A DNA stretch of 64,000 nucleotides from Candidatus Thalassarchaeum betae (GTDB lineage Archaea; Thermoplasmatota; Poseidoniia; Poseidoniales; Thalassarchaeaceae), in NCBI GenBank assembly GCA_003193925.1, contig PSPG01000007.1, positions 1-64,000 of the forward strand. The letters are read 5' to 3'. Under the pieces are notes generated by a model that did no database searches, was not told the origin of the DNA, and worked only from the letters and a program-made list of their open reading frames with translations. Shown here one piece after another: positions 50,246-58,157 of this stretch (position 1 is the stretch's first letter; every line of letters begins with the position of its first letter). Both the position numbers and the translations under genes were made by a program.

Positions 50246-53205
50246 TCTTCCCGCCAGTCGGGCGGTTTCTCGGATTCCTCTTCCTCGAAGTAAGCCTCGT
50301 CCACAACCACGACCTTGTCGTCGAACTTACCGAACTCGGCCTCCATGGCCAGTTCGGCCAGCCTCTGCTCCTCGGCGGCGGTCGTCTCCTTCCGCTCCTC
50401 CTTGCGCTCCTTCCTGAGCCTCCTGCGTCTGCTGATGAGCATCCCGATTGCGAAGAGTAGGACGAAGATGTAGGGAGCGAGCTCGCCGAGCACGAACATC
50501 CAGCTGACCTCGACTGTGTAGGTCACCGTGTCCGTGTTCTTGCTGCACTGCGCCCAAGTCGTCGCATCGGGGCATACGGGGGTCCTGTAGATCACCACCT
50601 GCCTTCCGTCGACCTCGGTCAGCTCTCCGAGCCCCATCTGGCTCTCGAAGGTGAGCAGCCTGATCGAGCTCGGCAGGTGAATCTCAATCCTAGCCGAGGA
50701 GCGGATAGTGCCGAAGACCATGTCCTCCATGATCGGTGGAATCTCGATGTAGCCCACCGCGTCCTCGACCTGGATTCCCGAGTCGGTGAATACCGGCGAT
50801 CCGAAGGCCATCGACAACCTGTTGGCAATCGCGAGACCGATTGCGGCCGGCTGCACTCTGACGTCGATCCCATCACCGTGCAAGGAGGCTCTTACTAAGG
50901 CGTCGTCAATCTTCGAGCCGAGGCGTAGTGGCACGCTGTCACCGACCTCGGCGTTGCTGGGCATGGTGATGGTGTCGAACGAGGCGACGAACGGAGTCGC
51001 GGTGAAATCACCCTCGAAGGTGTACTCTCCGAAACCGAAGTCCATCGGCACCGTCGTGATTGGCCCGTAGGACGCGATGAGGTCGCTTGACATCGAGGTT
51101 ATCGTCTCGGCGAGCTGCTGCATCCCCTCGTTGGAGATCTCGACATCGATGATGTCGCCCACGCCGAGGTCGAGGGGTGCCTCGAGGTCGGAGCCCGCGA
51201 GCAGCCCACCGATGCGACGGTCTCCGATCACCATCATCCTCCTCAGTAGGTCTGAAGGCACCGGATGGAGTTGTATCCCCTCTTCGTCGAAGTCGATCCC
51301 GAGCCTGTAGATTTCGAGCACGACCTCGGCTGAGAACTCGACCTCCACTGCGAATCCGGTCTCTCGTATCGCGAACTTCTCGATGTCGACCCTGATGTCA
51401 AATGAGACACAGGTCTTCTGATTCGATCCGCAAATCAGGTCGGAGCTATCGTCCTCGCAGGGGTCTGACTCGATGCAGATGGGGTGCCTCCAGTCGAACA
51501 GCCTGGTCCCGGTGAAGCCGAATTCCTGCTCACCGCCACCGCTCATGGGGGCGTGGATGACCACGGTTGACGAATCGCCGATGGTGGATTCTATCCACTC
51601 GGGCAGATGCAGGGTGAGCCTGAACTCGGTGCTGGGCATGTCGTCTGGTAGCAGGTCCTGTAGCCAGCCCGTGTCGGATGAGAGTTCGACCTCGACCACG
51701 TTCATCATCGAGGCCATGTCCTCGTCGGTCACAACCGAGAGGTCGATGCTGGTGATGTCGCCGCCGCTGTTCTCCAGCATGTTCTGGATCACCGTGGTAA
51801 CGCGCATCGGGGTGGATTGGGAGGTGGTCTGCAGCACCACGGGCCAAGTCCCGTCCATGGCATGCCGCCCGTCGATGCAGTACCTGACTTCGAGGGACTC
51901 GTCGCAAGTCTCGCCCGGGGTGTGATGGAAGCCGAGGCCCCCCTCGTCGTCTGCTTCGGCGAATTGCGGGGTGCCGAACCAGATGTCGGCACCGAGGGCG
52001 TTGGAGAAGGCCGTCGACATCTCCTCGATGGGGATTCCCTCGAGGATGGCAGTGAGGTCCTCGTCGACCTCCTGATCGAGCATCCTGATGCCATCGGAGG
52101 TCACCCAGGGGAATTCGATGGAGCCATCGTGGAGTTCCGCGCCCCACTCGTCGAGCGTCTGCGAGCCCAGATGGTGGATGGCTATCTCTAGGTCGAAGCG
52201 CGAGTTCTGAGTGTCGGTGGCATCAACGATCAGGTCGATGACGAGCGAGGGCTCGGTCGGGTCGATGCTGGCCGTCGGGGTGTCGAGCTCGCGGTGGACG
52301 AGCCTCGAGACCAGTTCCACCGCGTTGGTGTTGGCCTCTGTGACGGCCTGGGTGTTGTCGATATGCAGTATCGAGTACATCTGGGGGTGGCCGTCGAGCA
52401 TCCTCGCCCTCCTAGCACCGGGAGGCTCGACGCTCTGCACGTTGGCGTAGGGAGGGGGGAAGACCGAGAGTTCGATGGAGTGGCCCATCGGGGAGCTAGC
52501 GGAGAAATCGGAGTTCAGGGTCGCCCCCATGGTTAGCAGCCCCTGCATCATGCGGTTGATGTCAGAGGTCTCGGGCTTGAGCCCGAAGGAGTTGGAGTCG
52601 ACTTCCATCTGCAGTACGGCCTCGAAGCAAAGGGGCGGGTGGAACGGGTCGTTGTCGAAGCCGTTGACCTCGTCGATAGAGTCGGAGTCAGGATTGTAGA
52701 CGCAGGTGGCGTCCGGCTGCGACTTGAAATCGATCTCTGACACCGTCGTGATGGTGGTCGTGTTGACGTTCGGGAAGTTGATGTCGATGAACTCCTCCAT
52801 TATCTCCTCGACCCTCTCCAGCATCAGCTCGGAGACCGTGTCGCCGCCGCGGTCCAGGCTCTGGTAGTTCCGGATGTAATCAGCGGGTATGCCGTCCCAG
52901 GGCTTGCTATCCCCCCCGAGGTCGAGGTCATCCAGCCCGAGGTCTTCCCTCGACATCTCGTGGACCACCAGACCCACGCTCATCTCGACCATCTCCGCGT
53001 CCTCGATGTCGATCTCCACAGAGCTCCTCATCCACTCGTCACCCGGAGTGTGGTCAAGCGCCGAGTCGTAGTCGTCGCAGACGCCGCTCGCGCTGTTCCA
53101 AGTCGAGCAGATGTCGTTCTCCACATCGGGCTGTCCGGGTGGCGGGTCAGCCACGGCCAGAGGTGCTAGGAACAGCAGAACCAACAGCACGGCGGCGCGC
53201 TTCAT
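50242..53205 (-). CDS. large secreted, C-terminally anchored protein of unknown function
   Basis: About 987 residues. Signal peptide (MKRAAVLLVLLFLAPLAVAD), then a long mixed-fold extracellular part with few Cys pairs (CSTWNSASGVCDDY; CIESDPCEDD; CGSNQKTC). A membrane helix near the C-terminus (LAPYIFVLLFAIGMLI) precedes a basic then acidic cytoplasmic tail (SRRRRLRKERKEERKE). Repeated sandwich-like strands (SFDIRVDIEKFAIRETGFAV) suggest several beta domains; I recognise none. CTTATG lies 24-29 bases before ATG 53205, supporting that start over GTG 53217. It shares its 3' end with uvrC. Confidence 0.75.
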   Translation of the reverse strand: MKRAAVLLVLLFLAPLAVADPPPGQPDVENDICSTWNSASGVCDDYDSALDHTPGDEWMRSSVEIDIEDAEMVEMSVGLVVHEMSREDLGLDDLDLGGDSKPWDGIPADYIRNYQSLDRGGDTVSELMLERVEEIMEEFIDINFPNVNTTTITTVSEIDFKSQPDATCVYNPDSDSIDEVNGFDNDPFHPPLCFEAVLQMEVDSNSFGLKPETSDINRMMQGLLTMGATLNSDFSASSPMGHSIELSVFPPPYANVQSVEPPGARRARMLDGHPQMYSILHIDNTQAVTEANTNAVELVSRLVHRELDTPTASIDPTEPSLVIDLIVDATDTQNSRFDLEIAIHHLGSQTLDEWGAELHDGSIEFPWVTSDGIRMLDQEVDEDLTAILEGIPIEEMSTAFSNALGADIWFGTPQFAEADDEGGLGFHHTPGETCDESLEVRYCIDGRHAMDGTWPVVLQTTSQSTPMRVTTVIQNMLENSGGDITSIDLSVVTDEDMASMMNVVEVELSSDTGWLQDLLPDDMPSTEFRLTLHLPEWIESTIGDSSTVVIHAPMSGGGEQEFGFTGTRLFDWRHPICIESDPCEDDSSDLICGSNQKTCVSFDIRVDIEKFAIRETGFAVEVEFSAEVVLEIYRLGIDFDEEGIQLHPVPSDLLRRMMVIGDRRIGGLLAGSDLEAPLDLGVGDIIDVEISNEGMQQLAETITSMSSDLIASYGPITTVPMDFGFGEYTFEGDFTATPFVASFDTITMPSNAEVGDSVPLRLGSKIDDALVRASLHGDGIDVRVQPAAIGLAIANRLSMAFGSPVFTDSGIQVEDAVGYIEIPPIMEDMVFGTIRSSARIEIHLPSSIRLLTFESQMGLGELTEVDGRQVVIYRTPVCPDATTWAQCSKNTDTVTYTVEVSWMFVLGELAPYIFVLLFAIGMLISRRRRLRKERKEERKETTAAEEQRLAELAMEAEFGKFDDKVVVVDEAYFEEEESEKPPDWRED

Positions 53206-53228
53206 ACTGTTAGACACGCACTTCTGAC

Positions 53229-53234
53229 CATAAG
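53229..53234 (-). promoter_or_regulatory. CTTATG promoter box of the 987-aa surface protein
   Basis: Minus-strand CTTATGG, 24-29 bases before ATG 53205, the same element as before 31612, 33999 and 61820. Confidence 0.5.
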
Positions 53235-53266
53235 TCTGAATCCAAAATGCTTCAGCCTCAGGTCAG

Positions 53267-54157
53267 ATGCGCAGGGAGGACCCGCACCGCCGTCTGGCCG
53301 AAGCGGTGGGCGGGCTGCTCGCGGAGCAAGGGGCTTCGGATGAGGAGTGCATAGCACTCCTCGAACTGCTTCCGAGCAAGTGGGAGAGGTTCTCCGACGT
53401 CGTCCTGCTGCCGAGTTCGGCGTTCCGCGAGGAGTGGGATGAATACACCTCGGACGGCCTCTGGAGGGCTGTGGCTGGGGCAATCGGGGCCGACAGGGTC
53501 GGCAGGGTGGGCGAAATCTCGGGCGAGATGCGCGAGAGCTCGGCGGAGATGCTGCTGGGTGATGACGACTGGGTGATGCGCCGCGAGAGCGGGGTCGAGT
53601 ACGGCTACAACCTCACCCGGTGCATGTTCTCTGCTGGCAACATCAACGAGCGTCGCAGGATGGGCGAGGCGGCCCTCGCCGGTGAGGTCGTCGTCGACCT
53701 CTACTCGGGCATCGGCTACTACACGCTGCCGATGCTCGTCCACTCGCAAGTCGAGCACGTCCACTGCTGCGAGTGGAACCCAAATGCGGTGCGGGCGCTC
53801 GGTTCGAACCTCGAGAGCAACGGAGTGGCCGAGCGCTGCACCATCCACGTCGGTGACAATCGGATCACTGCGGCAAACCTCATCGGGATAGCTGACCGCG
53901 TCGTGCTGGGACTGCTGCCGACGTCGGAGGATGGTTACGAGGTCGCCATGGCTGCCCTCGGGCCATCCGGTGGGACCCTGCACGTCCACGGCGTGGCAGC
54001 AGCGGACGATCACGCCTCCTGGGCCCGGGGAGTCAGGCGGAGCCTGCAGGAAATCGAGCCCGGCTGCTCGCTCGAGGCTGGGCGGCCGATCAGGGTGAAG
54101 AGCTATGCTCCGCACTGGGACCATATGGTGCTTGACGTGGCGGTGTCCCGTCTCTAG
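53267..54157 (+). CDS. taw2: tRNA wybutosine-synthesis protein TYW2-like (Trm5/TYW2 family)
   Basis: A 296-residue SAM-binding enzyme. GYNLTRCMFSAGNINERRRM and VVDLYSGIGYYTLPMLV with LGLLPTSEDG (in place of the Trm5 N-x-P-P type motif) point to TYW2, which transfers the aminocarboxypropyl group of SAM to imidazoguanosine-37 of tRNA-Phe. The N-terminal 100 residues are the shorter substrate domain. Trm5 (m1G37 methylase) is the main alternative. ATG 53267, divergent from the surface-protein gene. A long antisense frame over it lacks any motif. Confidence 0.85.
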   Translation: MRREDPHRRLAEAVGGLLAEQGASDEECIALLELLPSKWERFSDVVLLPSSAFREEWDEYTSDGLWRAVAGAIGADRVGRVGEISGEMRESSAEMLLGDDDWVMRRESGVEYGYNLTRCMFSAGNINERRRMGEAALAGEVVVDLYSGIGYYTLPMLVHSQVEHVHCCEWNPNAVRALGSNLESNGVAERCTIHVGDNRITAANLIGIADRVVLGLLPTSEDGYEVAMAALGPSGGTLHVHGVAAADDHASWARGVRRSLQEIEPGCSLEAGRPIRVKSYAPHWDHMVLDVAVSRL

Positions 54158-54194
54158 CCGTCGAACTCAAGGCGAGCGACCCTAGCCCGCAGCC

Positions 54195-54878
54195 ATGGTC
54201 GCAGACTGGTTGCTCGAGGCTGCAGCGCAGTACAACGAGCAGTCGCTCGAAGGCAGGGACGCCTACCCCGCGCACATACTGATGCCGGTCGAGGCACTCG
54301 CGCAGATACTCGACTGGACCTTCCAGTCCCTGCCCGACGAGATACTCGTGGGAATGGACGTGAATGCCGAGATGCCGCACAGGAGGGAGGTCGAAGACGC
54401 GTACTGCGGCGTCGACTTCGAGAGTGGGCTGTTCTCGGGGCAGGGATTCGTGCTCGGCGAACCGCATCTGGTCAACCGCGGCGACTCGTACTCGGTCCAC
54501 CACGTCCCCGAGGAGTGGATGGATGGCCTGTTCTCCGAGGACCGGGGCGTGCGCGGCGGTCGCTTCTCGCACTGGCTGCACACCCACCCCAACGCCCCGG
54601 CGATACCCAGCGAGGCGGACGCCGAGGCCGCGCAGTGGACCGAAGGAAGTGACATGATCCTTGGCGTTCGCTACTCCCCCGAGGGGATGCTGCCGTGGTT
54701 CGACGACATCGAGGGCGAGCGCAGAGAGCTGTCACCCGAGGAGGACGGTCGTCCCGTCATCGGCAGGGCGATCACCGGTCACCTGATCCACGGACTGGAG
54801 CTGATCTCCTTCCACAGGAGGGGTTTCGCGGTGAACGTGGTGCTGACCGATACTGAGGGCTTGCCAATCGGTTGGTAG
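54195..54878 (+). CDS. JAMM/MPN-domain metalloprotease-like protein
   Basis: A 227-residue protein. The zinc motif HTHPNAPAIPSEAD is the JAMM signature (H-x-H-P-x8-S-x2-D), with a candidate upstream Glu in LPDEILVGMD. JAMM enzymes remove ubiquitin-like or SAMP modifiers, or trim sulphur carriers. The N-terminal 30 residues and the C-terminal FHRRGFAVNVVLTD strand flank the domain. No ubiquitin-like gene is adjacent; upstream is TYW2 (37-base gap). Cytoplasmic. Whether it is a deconjugase or has another hydrolase role is open. Confidence 0.8.
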   Translation: MVADWLLEAAAQYNEQSLEGRDAYPAHILMPVEALAQILDWTFQSLPDEILVGMDVNAEMPHRREVEDAYCGVDFESGLFSGQGFVLGEPHLVNRGDSYSVHHVPEEWMDGLFSEDRGVRGGRFSHWLHTHPNAPAIPSEADAEAAQWTEGSDMILGVRYSPEGMLPWFDDIEGERRELSPEEDGRPVIGRAITGHLIHGLELISFHRRGFAVNVVLTDTEGLPIGW

Positions 54879-54896
54879 ACTCTCGTGAGTTCGGAC

Positions 54897-55442
54897 TCAC
54901 GAGGATTGGTCTCTGAAGACGTGCTCGCGGTAATGCTCCAATTCGGCTATGCTGCCTCTGATGTCGTCGAGTGCGCGGTGCCCTGCTGGCTTGGTCGCCC
55001 GGGGGAGGTCGGGGTACCACCTGTCGACCAGTTGCTTGATCGAGGTCACATCGACGCTGCGGTAGTGGAAGAAGGCGTGCAGCTCGGGCATGTACCGGCG
55101 CAGGAAGCGCCTGTCATGGCTGATGGTGTTGCCACATAGAGGGGGGACCCCCGCTATGCAGTGATCATGCAGGAACTCGAGGGTCAGAGCCTCGGCCTCG
55201 GCCATCGGCATCCCATCGTTCCTGACCCTGTCGAGCAGCCCGTTCTCGGTATGGTGGGTGAGGTTCCACTCGTCCATCTTGGCCAGCTCCTCCTCGGGCT
55301 GGGCTATCGCGATGGCAGGCCCCTCGGCGACCACGGTGAGGTCGCCCTCGGTGACTATGGTAGCGATTTCGATGATCGTGTTCTCCTCCGGCTCCAGCCC
55401 GGTCATCTCGAGATCGATCCAGACCAGTCGCTCGTCGACCAT
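54897..55442 (-). CDS. orn: oligoribonuclease
   Basis: A 181-residue DEDDh exonuclease that clears 2-5 nt RNAs, such as nanoRNA and pGpG. LVWIDLEMTGLEPEENTIIE has the first Asp/Glu pair, CGNTISHDRRFLRRYMPEL the second Asp, and KPAGHRALDDIRGSI the His/Asp end of the active site; YRSVDVTSIKQL is Orn-typical. Orn is widespread in proteobacteria and eukaryotes but rare in archaea, so it was probably acquired. Ends 18 bases from the opposing JAMM gene's stop. Confidence 0.95.
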   Translation of the reverse strand: MVDERLVWIDLEMTGLEPEENTIIEIATIVTEGDLTVVAEGPAIAIAQPEEELAKMDEWNLTHHTENGLLDRVRNDGMPMAEAEALTLEFLHDHCIAGVPPLCGNTISHDRRFLRRYMPELHAFFHYRSVDVTSIKQLVDRWYPDLPRATKPAGHRALDDIRGSIAELEHYREHVFRDQSS

Positions 55443-55522
55443 GCGACTGGCGCTGGCGGGACGGTCTTAGGGGTTCTCATCCCAGGGCGAGTATCATAGC
55501 GCCCGGACCGTGCGCATGGGCG

Positions 55523-56785
55523 ATGAGCGGCATAGGTTACATCGAACTGCTCAGGAGGAACGCCCCCTTCCGCCGTCTCTTCGCCTTCAACGAGATCTCG
55601 TTCATCGGCGACTGGTTCACCGTCATCGCCCTGTTCATAATGGCTGGGCAGGCCACCGACAACTCGCCTTTGGCAATCGCGGGCGTGCTGGCCGCGAGGA
55701 GTTTCTCGCTGGCGCTGGCCACGCCGTTCACAGGCATGCTCGCTGACCGGTACTCACGCAAGGGGCTCATGGTGGGTGCCAATGTCGCTTCCTTCGTCGT
55801 GCTGGTCGTAGTGCTGGGATTCGACCTGCTGGAGAGCCTGACATCGGTGTACGCCCTCGCTGTGGTGATGGTGGCTGCGAGGGCGATGTTCGACCCTGCT
55901 GAGTACGCCTACCTGCCGAACATCTGCGACGAGCAGGAGCTCCTGACGGCCAACGCCCTGACCTCGGGGGGCTGGTCGGTCGCCTTGGGCGTGGGTTCCG
56001 CAATCGGCGGCCTGACCATCTCGCTCTACGGCATCGAGACCGCCTTGTGGATCGACACGGCGACCTTCGCTGTGGCCGCTCTGGGAATCATGACCCTGCC
56101 TTCTGGCGGGCCGGACACCTCGGAGCGCAAGGCGGCGAGACTAGGGGTTGTGCTCGGGGAGATGACGGCGGGATGGAGGCACATCCTCGAGAGCCCGCCG
56201 CTTCGCAGGGTGGTCTTCGCCAAGGGGCTGTGGGCATCCGGTGGCGGGGCACAGGTGTTCCTCCTCATCATCATCGGCATGGAGGCCGGCTTTGGGGATA
56301 TGGCGGCCGGCATAGGCATCCTGTTCATGGTTAGGGGCTTCGGTTCCGGGTTCGGGCCCGTGGCGGGCCGGCCGCTGATGGAGAGCCCGAGGCTGAGGCC
56401 CTACCTCATCGGGCTGTCCGTCGGCGTCAGTGGCCTCTTCTACATCGCCGTCTCTGCCGTGGAGTGGACCGATTTCATCCTCGTTCTGGTGTTCCTCGCC
56501 CACGCCGCCAGCGGCTTGAACTGGGTGCTGTCAACCACTTTCCTGCAAGAGCGGACGGCGGACGAGTGGCGGGGCAGGGTCGCGGGCACCGACCATTTCG
56601 GGATCACCCTGATGATGGGCGTCTCCGCGTTGGCGGCGGGGCTCATCATGCAGTACGAGCTGCTCGGTCTCAGGGAAGTCATCGCCCTGACCGGTATGGT
56701 GCAGATCACCCTCGGGCTGGTTTGGATCGCACTGGCATCTCCCCATGAGAGGAAGATGCTAGACCAGCCTCTGCAGTCCGGCTAG
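55523..56785 (+). CDS. MFS transporter (EntS-like exporter group)
   Basis: A 420-residue protein with 10-12 helices. The N-terminal FRRLFAFNEISFIGDWFTVI and loop motif GMLADRYSRKGLM, then AEYAYLPNICDEQELLTANA, fit the MFS_3/EntS-type exporters (enterobactin exporter, macrolide efflux relatives). The substrate is unknown. ATG 55523. Its last 27 bases overlap the opposing membrane-protein gene. Confidence 0.87.
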   Translation: MSGIGYIELLRRNAPFRRLFAFNEISFIGDWFTVIALFIMAGQATDNSPLAIAGVLAARSFSLALATPFTGMLADRYSRKGLMVGANVASFVVLVVVLGFDLLESLTSVYALAVVMVAARAMFDPAEYAYLPNICDEQELLTANALTSGGWSVALGVGSAIGGLTISLYGIETALWIDTATFAVAALGIMTLPSGGPDTSERKAARLGVVLGEMTAGWRHILESPPLRRVVFAKGLWASGGGAQVFLLIIIGMEAGFGDMAAGIGILFMVRGFGSGFGPVAGRPLMESPRLRPYLIGLSVGVSGLFYIAVSAVEWTDFILVLVFLAHAASGLNWVLSTTFLQERTADEWRGRVAGTDHFGITLMMGVSALAAGLIMQYELLGLREVIALTGMVQITLGLVWIALASPHERKMLDQPLQSG

Positions 56786-57568
56786 GACTAGCAGAGGCGC
56801 GATCGAGAAGGCGATGTCGCGTATGAGCGAGCGAGTGGACGCGCGGGCGCGGGCTGTGATTCGCGCCTGGATGTCCTTGTCCAGCCTGTCCATGGCCACC
56901 GAGGCGGGGCCCCTGACCTTTTCCAGCACTGACTCGATAGCGTCCGCGCCCATGTCGAGCAGGTTGGAGACCAAGTCGGTGACAAGGTTCTGTCGAGGGG
57001 CCGGAGTGAGCTCGCCATCGACCATGTGCTCGACGTCGATGATGTTCCTCCACGGGCGCGGTATCTCGATCTCCTTGACTCCCTTGAGTATCTCGCGCCC
57101 GACCACCGCCGTCTGTACGACCAACTTGGCGGTGCTGAGGTTGTACTTCGCGAGCGTCTGAATGTCCCGGCGCGAACGTGTGACCTTGTTGAAGTCGGTG
57201 ATCAGCCAAGCGGCCCCAGCTACGAGCAGTAGGATGACGCCGATCTGCGGCGTGTTCTCCCAACTCGGCCATCCGATGGGGCCGAACCAGACGCGGGCGC
57301 CGACGGCGACTATCGCAGGGAGCATGAAGGCGAGGACCTCGTTGGTGACGATCAGCCAGAAGCCCTCGATCGGCAGTTGCTTCAGCCTTGCGAAGAACCA
57401 CTTGACGTGCTTGGTCCTCTCACCGGGTGGGGCATAGGTGTTGACCAGGTCGACGAGCGGAGGAGCGACGAAGACTATCCTCATGATGAACGGAATGGCG
57501 AGCATCAGCAGGTAGGCATCCCAAGGCGAAGCCGGGGGCAGGCTGGGAAAGGCGATGGCCTCTGCCAT
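56759..57568 (-). CDS. conserved-looking membrane protein of unknown function
   Basis: About 269 residues. Hydrophobic segments at about 18-38, 70-92 and 105-125 precede a long amphipathic region (QNLVTDLVSNLLDMGADAIE) and a final helix (IAFSIAPLLVLAGLQRLV). No family recognised. ATG 57568 (MAEAIAFPSLPP) chosen over TTG 57583. It lies downstream of another membrane protein on the same strand with a 42-base gap, and overlaps the MFS gene end by 27 bases, the longest convergent overlap here. Confidence 0.65.
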   Translation of the reverse strand: MAEAIAFPSLPPASPWDAYLLMLAIPFIMRIVFVAPPLVDLVNTYAPPGERTKHVKWFFARLKQLPIEGFWLIVTNEVLAFMLPAIVAVGARVWFGPIGWPSWENTPQIGVILLLVAGAAWLITDFNKVTRSRRDIQTLAKYNLSTAKLVVQTAVVGREILKGVKEIEIPRPWRNIIDVEHMVDGELTPAPRQNLVTDLVSNLLDMGADAIESVLEKVRGPASVAMDRLDKDIQARITARARASTRSLIRDIAFSIAPLLVLAGLQRLV

Positions 57569-57610
57569 GGACTGCAATGGCAACTGACTGCCATCAACCT
57601 CACTACGGCT

Positions 57611-58045
57611 TCACATCGATGATTCGCGCAAGGTCGCTGCTTGGGTCATAGCCGACCTGACCAGCACGAAGGCGATTATCGCGCCGCCGCCGAAGGCCAA
57701 GCCGATGTACCGGTGTGTGTCGAAGAACAGCAGTGCGATCCCGACCAGAGACAGGTACGAGACCATCTGGCAGATGAGGGAGAGCCTCAGGAGCATGATG
57801 TACTCGATGTCGTGGGCGTTCTCGAACTCGTGGATGTAGGAGTTGATGAGGAAGAAGATGGCTTGGAACGGGAGGGCAGCGGCCAGAATGGCCAGACCGA
57901 CAACAGTGAGCATGTCGGGATTGTCCTTGCTCAGTTCCAAGCCCCGGAACAGCAGGTAACCCGTGTTCAGTCCTATGATGGCGGCGTGGATGGCCCACGC
58001 CTTGTCCGAAGTAGGGCTCTCGGCTCGGGCGCTTTCGGGAACCAC
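57611..58045 (-). CDS. four-helix membrane protein of unknown function
   Basis: A 144-residue protein with four hydrophobic helices (AAIIGLNTGYLLFRGL, MLTVVGLAILAAALPF, LICQMVSYLSLVGIALLFF, YIGLAFGGGAIIAFVLV). Between helices 2 and 3 is a charged segment NSYIHEFENAHDIEY. No family recognised. GTG 58045 is supported by an AT-rich TAATATTCAA 26-35 bases upstream, a clear TATA candidate. Probably in an operon with the following membrane protein. Confidence 0.65.
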   Translation of the reverse strand: MVPESARAESPTSDKAWAIHAAIIGLNTGYLLFRGLELSKDNPDMLTVVGLAILAAALPFQAIFFLINSYIHEFENAHDIEYIMLLRLSLICQMVSYLSLVGIALLFFDTHRYIGLAFGGGAIIAFVLVRSAMTQAATLRESSM

Positions 58046-58070
58046 GAGCGCTCTCGGCTTCGTGGCACAG

Positions 58071-58080
58071 TTGAATATTA
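58071..58080 (-). promoter_or_regulatory. TATA-like box before the four-helix membrane protein
   Basis: Minus-strand TAATATTCAA, 26-35 bases before GTG 58045, the most AT-rich stretch in the 112-base gap, consistent with a leaderless transcript. Confidence 0.5.
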
Positions 58081-58157
58081 CTCTCGATGAGTCGGCCTCT
58101 AGTGGTGTTATCGGGGAGGTGCTTGCTCATCCAGCACTTCCAGACAGGTGGAATCCT

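Noticed and set aside
53258-54124. 288-codon open frame on the minus strand
   Set aside because: Antisense to the TYW2-like gene, which shows SAM-binding and TYW2 motifs; the minus frame has no recognisable domain.
57603-58130. 175-codon minus frame overlapping the four-helix membrane protein
   Set aside because: It is a +1-shifted reading of the same DNA with Arg/His/Pro-rich composition; the other frame gives clean membrane helices and a TATA-supported start.
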